Source of the DNA: Prevotella sp.
GTDB taxonomy: Bacteria > Bacteroidota > Bacteroidia > Bacteroidales > Bacteroidaceae
NCBI GenBank assembly: GCA_021636625.1
Contig: JAJWLX010000061.1
Location: forward strand, 1 to 19,683
Length of the DNA stretch: 19,683 nt
Direction: 5' to 3'
This document shows positions 1 through 7,614 of this stretch, piece after piece. The notes beneath the pieces are model-generated. The model searched no databases. It saw nothing but the letters and a program-made list of their open reading frames with translations, and had not been told where the DNA came from. Both the position numbers and the translations under genes were made by a program. Each line of letters opens with the position of its first letter. Position 1 is the first letter of the stretch.

Positions 1-45
1 AACAAACTATGCAACTTTAAACGGGTACCTTTTTCAGTGACCTCC

Positions 46-80
46 CTGGGCTAGGTGCTTCTGGGCTTTCAGCCCGTGTG
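46..80 (-). repeat. REP-like hairpin repeat, copy A
   Basis: On the minus strand this reads CACACGGGCTGAAAGCCC and then AGAAGCACCTAGCCCAGGG. GGGCT-GAA-AGCCC (63-75) is a perfect 5-bp hairpin. The same layout, CAC + hairpin + AGAAGC.CCTAGCCCAGGG, recurs at 16221-16255, where the stem is instead GCCCT/AGGGC. The two copies therefore differ in sequence but keep the pairing. It lies about 20 bp past the stop codon of the transglycosylase gene, in the same sense as that gene. No transposase is nearby. It is probably a dispersed non-coding repeat; any transcription-termination role is inference, and no U-run follows. Confidence 0.6.
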
Positions 81-100
81 GGGTCAATCTATATCATATT

Positions 101-1462
101 TTATATATGGTATTTCCTTTGATAGTTTCTCTTTGATTTTACCGGTGCTCCATTGAAGGAGTCGGCACCTCTTCCGATGTGCGGACCACGGCTGCCGCCC
201 CGATAGCTCTCGTGGAAGCTGGCTCCGCCGCAGTACTCGCTCCAGCGGGCACGGATTCTATCTACATAATCTGCCGTCTCTGTACCTCGCATATAACCAT
301 ATTTTACCACTGGGTCGCCATAATAGGCGGGTTGGGTAAGGCGCAGCACGTATTCTCTTACATGTCCCCAGTTCTGTGGGTTGCCACCATGTTTCCTGGT
401 CAGTGCCATCGCATCACGGATATGGTGGAAACCACCATTATAGGCAGCCAGAGCGAAGAGCGCACGCTGTGCCGGATCGCCTACATCCGAAAAATGTCCC
501 TGGAGTTCTGCCATGTATCTGGCTGCTGCTGCCACATTCGCCTCTGCATCGTGGATGGCACTCATCGGTAATCCCAGGTGGGCAGCGGTAGATGGCATGA
601 TCTGCATCAGTCCGCAGGCGCCAGCCCATGATCTGGCATTCGGGTCGAAGCAACTCTCCTGGTAACACTGTGCAGCCATCAGGCGCCAGTCCATACGTGC
701 CGTTCCGCTGTATCTCATAAAGAGATGGTCGTAGCGAGAGATGACTCCCTTGGAACGGTTGAGGAAAGGAGAATAGACATGTCGGCGGATGCTTGCCGTA
801 GAGAGCAGGAAGGATTCTTCCTTTTTCACCTCGGCTATCAGTTTCGGCTTGAACCATCCGTTCAGGGTGTCGGCGAGACTCTTGTTGCCGCCAACTACTG
901 CCCACTGCGTCTTGCCTTTATCAGGCGTTACGCCGCAGAAAAGTAGATTGATAGTCTTGCTATCTCCGGAAACCGATTTTGCAGCCGTATTGTTCTTTCC
1001 TGCCGATGACTTTTCACCTTTTAATATATGACGGGGCAGGGGAACGGCGATGATGTCGCCTTCTCCCTTCTGGAGTTTCTGAATCATCTCGGTAGTGTCC
1101 TTGCATTCCTCCACTCTCAACGACACACCAATCTGCTGGGCAAACTTCTCGCAGAGCAGGTACTGCAGACCCATTCCGTGGTTGTGGTAATCATAATAGG
1201 TGGTAGGACCATTCACTGTAAGCATGATCAGCTCGCCATTGTCCTGGATATCCGACAGCGACAAACCCCGTTGCTGAGCCTGAGCGCCAGCATCGCCATC
1301 TGCTGCGTTTTCGTCAGATTCCTCTTCGTCAGAACCGTCCATAGACTCCACTTCGCCCACGGGAGTTCCCCAGGGAGTGAGTTCCTGTTGCGGTTTCTTG
1401 TCAGCGCAACTGGCAAGCAAAAACAGCGAATATAATGTGTATAAATATAATTTTTTTCTCAT
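101..1462 (-). CDS. MltF-like lipoprotein lytic transglycosylase (SLT domain)
   Basis: Predicted membrane-bound lytic transglycosylase, cleaving the MurNAc-GlcNAc bond of peptidoglycan. I start at the ATG at 1460-1462 (453 aa), because it gives a lipoprotein signal (MRKKLYLYTLYSLFLLASC, Cys19 acylated). An in-frame ATG 30 bp upstream would bury that signal and lies beyond the likely promoter. Residues 20-70 are an acidic linker. Residues 75-145 resemble the first lobe of a family-3 solute-binding domain, as in MltF. Residues 256-410 are the SLT domain, with catalytic Glu269 (in QESCFDP), GLMQ at 284-287 and AYNGG at 340-344. The tail after 411 is basic and Gly-rich. It is shorter than E. coli MltF, and the second binding lobe seems to be missing. 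The SLT call is firm; the mltF name is only by analogy. Confidence 0.9.
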   Translation of the reverse strand: MRKKLYLYTLYSLFLLASCADKKPQQELTPWGTPVGEVESMDGSDEEESDENAADGDAGAQAQQRGLSLSDIQDNGELIMLTVNGPTTYYDYHNHGMGLQYLLCEKFAQQIGVSLRVEECKDTTEMIQKLQKGEGDIIAVPLPRHILKGEKSSAGKNNTAAKSVSGDSKTINLLFCGVTPDKGKTQWAVVGGNKSLADTLNGWFKPKLIAEVKKEESFLLSTASIRRHVYSPFLNRSKGVISRYDHLFMRYSGTARMDWRLMAAQCYQESCFDPNARSWAGACGLMQIMPSTAAHLGLPMSAIHDAEANVAAAARYMAELQGHFSDVGDPAQRALFALAAYNGGFHHIRDAMALTRKHGGNPQNWGHVREYVLRLTQPAYYGDPVVKYGYMRGTETADYVDRIRARWSEYCGGASFHESYRGGSRGPHIGRGADSFNGAPVKSKRNYQRKYHI

Positions 1463-1470
1463 TGCGACTG

Positions 1471-1504
1471 CAAAAGTACAAAAAAAAAGCATATAAGTAC
1501 GAAA
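1471..1504 (-). promoter_or_regulatory. Promoter -7 box for the transglycosylase gene
   Basis: Minus-strand TACTTTTG (1471-1478) fits the Bacteroidota -7 consensus TAnnTTTG. The expected -33 TTTG is poor; only TTTC (1501-1504) is near. The box ends 8 bases before the chosen ATG, so transcription would start at or next to the start codon (leaderless mRNA). GCAAAAGTAC (1470-1479) is a perfect inverted copy of the hisG promoter core at 1531-1540. Confidence 0.5.
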
Positions 1505-1507
1505 TTA

Positions 1508-1539
1508 TTTGCATATTCTAACAATTTTATGTACTTTTG
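1508..1539 (+). promoter_or_regulatory. hisGDC promoter
   Basis: TTTG (1508-1511), a 20-bp spacer and TACTTTTG (1532-1539) match the Bacteroidota primary-sigma promoter TTTG-N19-21-TAnnTTTG. Transcription should begin near 1546, leaving a leader of only about 22 nt before hisG. That leaves no room for a histidine-codon leader peptide and attenuator or a T-box. Confidence 0.75.
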
Positions 1540-1567
1540 CAATGTTTTTCAAACAAAATACAGAAAT

Positions 1568-2419
1568 ATGTTACGAATAGCAGTACAAAGTAAAGGTCGT
1601 CTGTTCGACGACACAATGAATCTTTTAGCAGAGGCGGACATCAAGGTAAGCGCCTCAAAGCGCACTCTTCTGGTGCAGGCAAGTAATTTCCCTCTGGAGG
1701 TGCTCTATCTCCGCGATGACGATATTCCTCAGAGCGTAGCCTCTGGCGTTGCCGACATCGGTATTGTGGGTGAGAATGAATTTGTAGAGCGTGGTGAAAA
1801 CGCACAGATTATCGACCGATTGGGTTTCAGCAAGTGCCGCTTGAGTCTTGCCATCCCTAAGAAGATTGATTATCCAGGATTGCAGTGGTTTAATGGCAAG
1901 AAGATTGCTACCTCTTATCCTAACATCCTGCGCAACTTCATGAAGAAGAACAATATCAATGCCGACATTCACGTCATCACTGGTTCTGTGGAGATTAGCC
2001 CGGGTATCGGTTTGGCAGATGGTATCTTTGATATTGTCAGCTCTGGTTCTACACTGGTAAGCAACAATCTCGCCGAGGTTGAGGTAGTGATGAAGAGCGA
2101 GGCTCTGCTCATCGGCAACTGGAAAATGGATGATGAGAAGCATCAGATTCTCAACGAAATGTTGTTCCGCTTCGAGGCTGTACGCTCTGCACAGGACAAG
2201 AAGTACGTGATGATGAATGCCCCTAAGGCAAAGGTCGAGGAGATTACCCAGGTATTGCCAGGTATCAAGAGCCCTACCATCATCCCATTGGCAGACGAGG
2301 AGTGGTGCTCTATCCACACCGTTCTCGATGAGAAGCGCTTCTGGGAAATCATCGGTAAGTTGAAGGAACTCGGTGCACAGGGCATCCTGGTGACACCAAT
2401 CGAGAAGATGATATTGTAA
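1568..2419 (+). CDS. hisG: ATP phosphoribosyltransferase HisG, long form
   Basis: First enzyme of histidine synthesis: ATP + PRPP gives phosphoribosyl-ATP + PPi; cytoplasmic. The protein (283 aa from MLRIAVQSKGRL) carries the HisG signature around residues 150-180 (GSVEISPGIGLADGIFDIV followed by SSGSTLVSNNL, with the PRPP-binding D and SSGST). The C-terminal 75-80 residues (ADEEWCSIHTV.., KELGAQGILVTPIEKM) form the ACT-like regulatory domain of the long hexameric form, so it should be inhibited by histidine and need no HisZ. An in-frame ATG at 1529 lies inside the promoter, so I use 1568. hisD and hisC follow on the same strand. Confidence 0.97.
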   Translation: MLRIAVQSKGRLFDDTMNLLAEADIKVSASKRTLLVQASNFPLEVLYLRDDDIPQSVASGVADIGIVGENEFVERGENAQIIDRLGFSKCRLSLAIPKKIDYPGLQWFNGKKIATSYPNILRNFMKKNNINADIHVITGSVEISPGIGLADGIFDIVSSGSTLVSNNLAEVEVVMKSEALLIGNWKMDDEKHQILNEMLFRFEAVRSAQDKKYVMMNAPKAKVEEITQVLPGIKSPTIIPLADEEWCSIHTVLDEKRFWEIIGKLKELGAQGILVTPIEKMIL

Positions 2420-2445
2420 CATTGAACTGTTTGCAAAGTTCAATG
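2420..2445 (+). other. Intercistronic hairpin between hisG and hisD
   Basis: CATTGAACT (2420-2428) pairs perfectly with AGTTCAATG (2437-2445) around an 8-nt loop, directly after the hisG stop. No T-run follows, so it is not a typical intrinsic terminator. It may stabilise the upstream message or act as a processing site; this is inference. Confidence 0.6.
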
Positions 2446-2474
2446 TATTAATAAATTTCAAAGTATAATAAGGA

Positions 2475-3758
2475 ATGAAGGTAATAAAGTATCCTGCAAA
2501 GGAGGAATGGAGCGAGATTGTAGAACGCCCACACCTGGATGTATCGCAGTTGAATGCGACCGTACAAGGTGTACTCGACGATGTGAAGAACCATGGCGAT
2601 GAAGCCGTGAAGCGTTACGAGGAGAAGTTTGATCATGCCCATCTCGATTCTTTGGCTGTGACTGAAGCTGAAATCGAAGAGGCTGAGAAAATGGTTTCTC
2701 AAGAACTGAAAGACGCTTTGCACCTCGCCCATCATAACATTGCCGCATTCCATCAGAGCCAGAAGTTTGAGGGTAAGAAGGTGGAAACCTGTGCTGGTGT
2801 CACCTGCTGGCAGAAGAGCGTGGCGATAGAGAAGGTGGGATTGTATATCCCTGGTGGTACTGCACCTTTGTTTAGCACCGTATTGATGCTCGCCACTCCT
2901 GCCAAGATTGCCGGTTGCAAGGAGATTGTTCTCTGCACGCCTCCTAACAAGGAGGGTAAGGTGAATCCTGCTATCCTGATGGCGGCAAAAATTGCTGGCG
3001 TAAGCAAGATTTTCAAGGCTGGCGGCGTGCAGGCCATCGGTGCGATGGCTTACGGAACAGAAAGTGTGCCTAAGGTATATAAGATCTTCGGTCCGGGCAA
3101 CCAGTTTGTGATGGCTGCCAAGCAGCAGGTTTCTCTCCACGATGTAGCTATCGATATGCCGGCAGGACCTTCGGAGGTTTGTCTCATCGCTGATGAAACA
3201 GCCAACCCTGTCTTTGCGGCTGCCGACCTCTTATCGCAGGCTGAGCACGGCTTCGACTCTCAGGTTTTCTTCATCACTACCTCCGAGAAGGTTTTGGAAG
3301 ATGTGAAGAAGGAAGTGGAAGTGCAGTTGGAGCAGTTGCCACGTAAGGAGATGGCGCAGACCTCATTGGACAACTCCAAGTTCATCCTTGTGAAGGACGA
3401 AGAGGAAGCCATCGATCTCTGCAATACCTATGCCCCTGAGCATCTCATTATTGCAACTGCTGATTATGAGCAGCTTGCCGAGAAAGTGGTGAATGCGGGC
3501 AGCGTATTCCTGGGCAACTATGCATGTGAGAGTGCCGGTGACTATGCCAGCGGTACCAATCATACCCTGCCAACCCATGGCTATGCACTGGCTTACAATG
3601 GCGTGAACCTCGACAGTTACAACCGCAAGATCACCTTCCAGCATCTCACGGAAGAAGGTATTCGTAACATAGGTGATGCTGTGGTGACGATGGCGGAGAA
3701 CGAGCAGTTGGAGGCACATGCCAACGCCATGAGATTGAGAGTAAAAAGTCTAAAATAA
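2475..3758 (+). CDS. hisD: Histidinol dehydrogenase HisD
   Basis: Last two steps of histidine synthesis: NAD-dependent oxidation of L-histidinol through histidinal to histidine; cytoplasmic Zn enzyme, normally a homodimer. At 427 aa it is of normal length. Visible motifs: IPGGTAPLFSTVLM (125-138); FGPGNQFV (205-212); the family signature IDMPAGPSEV (226-235); SQAEHG (254-259) with presumed Zn ligands Gln255 and His258; Asp356 in AGDYASG and His415 near the C-terminus as the other Zn ligands; and the catalytic pair Glu322-His323 in APEHLI. AAGGA just before the ATG is a plausible ribosome site. It lies 55 bp after hisG and 9 bp before hisC. Confidence 0.98.
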   Translation: MKVIKYPAKEEWSEIVERPHLDVSQLNATVQGVLDDVKNHGDEAVKRYEEKFDHAHLDSLAVTEAEIEEAEKMVSQELKDALHLAHHNIAAFHQSQKFEGKKVETCAGVTCWQKSVAIEKVGLYIPGGTAPLFSTVLMLATPAKIAGCKEIVLCTPPNKEGKVNPAILMAAKIAGVSKIFKAGGVQAIGAMAYGTESVPKVYKIFGPGNQFVMAAKQQVSLHDVAIDMPAGPSEVCLIADETANPVFAAADLLSQAEHGFDSQVFFITTSEKVLEDVKKEVEVQLEQLPRKEMAQTSLDNSKFILVKDEEEAIDLCNTYAPEHLIIATADYEQLAEKVVNAGSVFLGNYACESAGDYASGTNHTLPTHGYALAYNGVNLDSYNRKITFQHLTEEGIRNIGDAVVTMAENEQLEAHANAMRLRVKSLK

Positions 3759-3767
3759 AAGTAAGGA

Positions 3768-4802
3768 ATGAAAGATTTAAAAGACTTGTGCCGAGAAAAC
3801 ATCTGGAACTTGGCACCTTACAGTTGCGCACGCACGGAATTCGCTGGCAGAAATGCCCGCGTCTTCCTTGATGCCAACGAGAATCCCTATAACGATCCTT
3901 ATAATCGATACCCTGACCCACTGCAGGTGGAACTGAAAAAACAGGTAAGCAAGATCAAGGGGGTAGCTGAAGACCAGATTTTCCTGGGCAATGGATCGGA
4001 TGAGGCCATCGACTTGGTTTACCGTGTATTCTGTCGTCCTGGCAAGGATAATGTGGTAGCCATCGCTCCTACATACGGTATGTATGAGGTTTGTGCTGAT
4101 GTCAACGACGTGGAGTATCGCTCTGTGTTGCTTGATGAGAACTATCAGATTTCTGCAGAGAAGATCATTGATGCCTGCGATGAGAATACCAAGGTGGTAT
4201 GGTTCTGCAGCCCTAACAACCCGACGGGCAATCACATCAATCGCGAGGCTATCGTAGAGGTGCTTCGCCTCTTTGATGGTATAGTCATTGTGGATGAGGC
4301 TTATAGCGATTTCTCTTCCGAGCGCACCTTCCGTGGTGTGCTGAAGCATTTCCCTAATCTCATCGTGCTCAATACGATGAGCAAGGCATGGGGTTGTGCA
4401 GCGCTTCGTCTGGGTATGGCGTTTGCCAGCAAGGAGATTATTGATATATTCAATAAGGTGAAGTATCCTTATAATGTGAATCTGCTTACCCAGCAGCAGG
4501 CACTTGAGGTTTTGAAGAATCCATTGAAGGTGGATGAGTGGATGAAGAACATCCTTCAGGAGCGTTCGAAGGTGATGGCTGCCTTTCTGGATCTGCCTAT
4601 CACCGTGAAGGTTTATCCTACGGATGCCAACTTCTTCCTGGTAAAGGTTACGGATGCGCAGGCCATCTACGATTATCTGGTGGCACAGGGCATCATCGTA
4701 AGAAATCGCAATAAGGTTCAGCTTTGCGGCAACTGTCTGAGAATCACCATCGGAAACAAGACAGAGAATGCCGAGTTACTCGGGGCGCTGAGACAATATT
4801 AA
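3768..4802 (+). CDS. hisC: Histidinol-phosphate aminotransferase HisC
   Basis: PLP enzyme of histidine synthesis converting imidazole-acetol phosphate + glutamate to histidinol phosphate. It is a 344-aa class I/II aminotransferase fold. Visible motifs: DANENPY (35-41), YPDP (48-51), GNGSDEAID (74-82), SPNNPTG (148-154), VDEAYSDF (175-182) with the PLP-binding Asp/Tyr pair, and SKAWGCAALRLG (205-216) with Schiff-base Lys206. It starts 9 bp after hisD and its stop codon overlaps the start of the terminator stem, so it is the last gene of the operon. The hisB that often follows in Bacteroidota is not here. Confidence 0.97.
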   Translation: MKDLKDLCRENIWNLAPYSCARTEFAGRNARVFLDANENPYNDPYNRYPDPLQVELKKQVSKIKGVAEDQIFLGNGSDEAIDLVYRVFCRPGKDNVVAIAPTYGMYEVCADVNDVEYRSVLLDENYQISAEKIIDACDENTKVVWFCSPNNPTGNHINREAIVEVLRLFDGIVIVDEAYSDFSSERTFRGVLKHFPNLIVLNTMSKAWGCAALRLGMAFASKEIIDIFNKVKYPYNVNLLTQQQALEVLKNPLKVDEWMKNILQERSKVMAAFLDLPITVKVYPTDANFFLVKVTDAQAIYDYLVAQGIIVRNRNKVQLCGNCLRITIGNKTENAELLGALRQY

Positions 4803-4854
4803 TTAAAAAATCGCCGTTTATCTCATGTTCGGGATAAACGGCGATTTTTTAATT
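4801..4854. terminator. Bidirectional terminator between hisC and the radical SAM gene
   Basis: A perfect 21-bp inverted repeat pairs 4801-4821 with 4834-4854 (core ATCGCCGTTTAT / ATAAACGGCGAT). C-G, U-G and C-G pairs extend it to 24 bp, closing on a 6-nt loop (4825-4830). The stem carries A6 on one side and T6 on the other, so it can end transcription from both sides: hisGDC (plus) and the five-gene minus-strand run, whose last stop codon is 10 bp away. Confidence 0.92.
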
Positions 4855-4863
4855 CATTTCATA

Positions 4864-7245
4864 TTATCTTCTCCTGCCTCTTCCTTCGTTTCTTCCCTGG
4901 TTTCCACGTCCGCTGCCACGCTCATTCTTGTCTCCGCTGTTATAGCGGTTTTTGCGATTGTGGTTGTCGGTGTCGAAATTAGGATTGAAACTCTTTTTCT
5001 TCTTGTCCTTGAAGAAGCCGGCACCTTGCTCTTTCTGATTGCGGAGCTCGGCTCTGGCTGCGGCTACTGCATCGCGGATATTAGCATTGGCGTTGTTGCT
5101 TCTGCCCTGCGGAGTATTATTTCCTCTGCCTTGCTGAGCATGACCGTTTCTTGAAAATTTACCATTCAAAGGACGGCCTTCATTGAGGTATTTCTCCTCA
5201 TCATAGCAACCTACATTGCCATATCCCTTTGGCGCAAAGCGGTCTGCTGCATTTCTGCCACAGCCTCTTCCGCCATTTGGCTCTGCTGCATTTCTGCCGG
5301 CACCACGCTTGCCCTTGGCTCCTCTGCCCACGCCCGGATTGTCATAGGTAGAACCAATCGCCTTGTCGTCGAAGTTGGTCTTCTTGCCCTTGAAGCCTCC
5401 GCCATGATTTCCGCCGAAGCTCTTCTTGTCGTATAGCTTATCTATGAGATCCGTTCTGCCGATACGGCGAAGTTCGCTCTCAATGGCGCGGCGCTCCTCC
5501 GGCTTGTACCAGAAGAAGAACATGCGCTGGGCAAGCTTTTCCTTCTGGGTCTTGGCGCTGAATACTGGTTCCAAGGTGTATGGGTCGTATCCCGTGTACC
5601 AGGTTTCCGTAGAAATCGTCATTGGGGTAGGAGTGAAGTCCTGTACCTGCTCCAGATGAAAGTCGAGCCCCTTGGTTATTACCGCCAGCTCAGCCATATC
5701 CTCTTCATGACAGCCCGGATGCGAACTGATGAAGTATGGAATGATCTGCTGGTTGAGACCCTCTTCCTTGTTGATCTTGTCGAAGATGCGCTTGAACTCG
5801 TAGAACAGATCGAACGATGGCTTGCGCATGAACTTCAATACCTCTGGACTGGTATGTTCCGGTGCTACCTTCAGTCGGCCGCTCACGTGCTTGGTGATCA
5901 GCTCGCGGGTGTATTCCCTTGCCGCCTGATTCACCTTCTCGTCCTTGCTCTTGTGCAGGAGCAGGTCGTAGCGCACACCACTACCGATGAAGCTCTTCTT
6001 GATACCCGGCAGGGCATCTACGGCATGATAGATCTCCAACAGCTTGCTGTGGTCGGTGTTCAGGTTCGGACAAATCTGAGGGTTCACGCACGATGGTCGC
6101 TTGCATACCTCGCAGGCCTTCTGGTTCTTGCCGTGCATGCCATACATATTTGCCGAAGGACCGCCCAGATCGCTCAGATATCCCTTGAAATCAGGCATCT
6201 CGATGATTTTCTTCACCTCTTTCAAGATACTCTCCTTGCTTCGGCAAACCACGAACTTGCCCTGGTGTGCCGAAATGGTACAGAACGAGCAACCGCCGAA
6301 GCAGCCGCGATGCAGGTTCACGGAGAACTTGATCATCTCGTATGCCGGAATGGTCTTGCCCTTGTACTTAGGATGAGGCAGACGGGTGTAAGGCAGGTCG
6401 AAGGCTGCATCCAGCTCTTCGGTGGTCATCAGCGGGAATGGTGGATTCACCACTACATACTTGCCGTCGGTCTCCTGAATCATGCGCTGGGCATGCATCT
6501 TGTTGGCTTCTTCCTCCAGATGGCGCACGTTCTCCGCCTGTCCCTTCTTGTTATGCAGGCACTCCTCGTGGCTATGCAGGATGATGTCATCCTCCTTGAA
6601 TCCGCCAGGGATGTCCTTCTCCTTGCAGTAGAAAGCCACCTGCGGCATCTCGTGAATCTGGTCCATAGTCTTGCCTTCGGCTAATGCATTGGCAAGTTCC
6701 ACGATGGAGCGTTCGCCCATACCATAGAGGATGAGGTCGGCACCCGAATCGCAGAGGATGCACTTGCGGAGCTCATCCTTCCAGTAGTCGTAGTGACTGA
6801 TGCGGCGCAGTGATGCCTCGATACCGCCCAGTGCCACAGGTACGTCGGGATAGAGCTTCTTCAGTATCTGGGTATAGACGATAGACGGATAGTCGGGACG
6901 CATGTCGTGGCGGGAGTCAGGACTGAAGGCATCTTCGCTACGCATGCGGCGGTTTGCCGTGTAACGGTTTACCATCGAGTCCATGGCTCCCGGCGATACA
7001 CCGAAGAAGAGGCGAGGGCGACCGAGCTTCTTGAAGTCACGGAAGTCGCCATGCCAGTCGGGCTGAGGCACGATGGCTACGCGATAGCCGTTAGCCTCCA
7101 GGATTCTTCCGAGGATAGCCGGTCCGAAGGATGGATGATCTACGTAGGCATCACCCGAGAAGAGGATGACGTCCAGTTCGTCCCATCCTCTGAGTTCGCA
7201 CTCCTTCTTGGTTGTTGGGAGAAAATCTGTTAACTTATAATCCAT
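4864..7245 (-). CDS. YgiQ family radical SAM protein with Gly/Arg/Asn-rich tail
   Basis: Radical SAM enzyme of the YgiQ (UPF0313) family; the substrate is not established. The protein is 793 aa. Residues 1-300 are the YgiQ N-terminal domain (e.g. DELDVILFSGDAYVDHPSFG at 22-41, VALGGIEASLRR at 137-148). The cluster motif is CFGGCSFC, Cys315/319/322, in the CX3CX2C spacing. A second Cys group (378, 381, 386, 392) lies in the following region. PEHTSPEVLKFMRKP (462-476) and FTPTPMTISTETWYTGYDP (537-555) are typical of the family. From about 608 to 793 the sequence becomes low-complexity, rich in G, R, N and K, with RG/RGG-like units and a repeated GRNAA. It is the last gene of the minus-strand run, 10 bp after the 113-aa gene. 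Confidence 0.93.
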   Translation of the reverse strand: MDYKLTDFLPTTKKECELRGWDELDVILFSGDAYVDHPSFGPAILGRILEANGYRVAIVPQPDWHGDFRDFKKLGRPRLFFGVSPGAMDSMVNRYTANRRMRSEDAFSPDSRHDMRPDYPSIVYTQILKKLYPDVPVALGGIEASLRRISHYDYWKDELRKCILCDSGADLILYGMGERSIVELANALAEGKTMDQIHEMPQVAFYCKEKDIPGGFKEDDIILHSHEECLHNKKGQAENVRHLEEEANKMHAQRMIQETDGKYVVVNPPFPLMTTEELDAAFDLPYTRLPHPKYKGKTIPAYEMIKFSVNLHRGCFGGCSFCTISAHQGKFVVCRSKESILKEVKKIIEMPDFKGYLSDLGGPSANMYGMHGKNQKACEVCKRPSCVNPQICPNLNTDHSKLLEIYHAVDALPGIKKSFIGSGVRYDLLLHKSKDEKVNQAAREYTRELITKHVSGRLKVAPEHTSPEVLKFMRKPSFDLFYEFKRIFDKINKEEGLNQQIIPYFISSHPGCHEEDMAELAVITKGLDFHLEQVQDFTPTPMTISTETWYTGYDPYTLEPVFSAKTQKEKLAQRMFFFWYKPEERRAIESELRRIGRTDLIDKLYDKKSFGGNHGGGFKGKKTNFDDKAIGSTYDNPGVGRGAKGKRGAGRNAAEPNGGRGCGRNAADRFAPKGYGNVGCYDEEKYLNEGRPLNGKFSRNGHAQQGRGNNTPQGRSNNANANIRDAVAAARAELRNQKEQGAGFFKDKKKKSFNPNFDTDNHNRKNRYNSGDKNERGSGRGNQGRNEGRGRRR

Positions 7246-7255
7246 TCAATATACT

Positions 7256-7597
7256 TTAGTCATTCACTGCATCTGGCTCAGCCTCAGCTGCTGCCTGTGC
7301 TTCCTTCTTGTCCTTCCAATCTACGTAGAGCAATACGAGGTTGTGGAGGCCGAGTGCCTTCATATTCTGGTTGTAGATTACGTCGAGGCAGAGGTCGAGC
7401 AACTCCTTGTCCTTGATGTCGCTGCTCTCCAGAAGAGAACGGACGTTGAATCTTAACTTGTCGAGTACTTCCTCGTCGATGATGCCATTGCTATCTACGA
7501 GGTTGCGGAGCAACTGATACTTGTCAATAGTCTCTAAATGCTGGTCGCTCACTTCGATAGAGCGTGTGCCAGACTGGTTTGCTTGAATCTTATACAT
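7256..7597 (-). CDS. Unrecognised 113-aa protein
   Basis: I do not recognise this family. It is a small, soluble-looking, mostly helical acidic protein with no signal peptide or membrane segment. It begins MYKIQANQSGTRSIEVSDQ. A Leu-rich middle (DIKDKELLDLCLDVIYNQN) is followed by a hydrophobic patch (LHNLVLLYVDW, about 82-92) and an Ala/Glu/Asp-rich end. It sits 17 bp after the amidase gene and 10 bp before the radical SAM gene, so it is probably co-transcribed with both. The reading frame is convincing from codon use and tight packing; function is unknown. Confidence 0.75.
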   Translation of the reverse strand: MYKIQANQSGTRSIEVSDQHLETIDKYQLLRNLVDSNGIIDEEVLDKLRFNVRSLLESSDIKDKELLDLCLDVIYNQNMKALGLHNLVLLYVDWKDKKEAQAAAEAEPDAVND

Positions 7598-7614
7598 ATT
7601 TTTTGATTTTAAAT

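Noticed and set aside
1540..1567. His attenuator or T-box before hisG
   Set aside because: The predicted leader is about 22 nt, too short for a leader peptide or T-box, and no His-codon run is seen.
1655..3140. 268-aa and 230-aa minus-strand open frames over hisG and hisD
   Set aside because: Antisense shadows of clearly recognised histidine genes.
5656..6684. 342-aa plus-strand open frame
   Set aside because: Antisense to the radical SAM gene with its CX3CX2C motif; the product is Leu/His/Val-rich nonsense.
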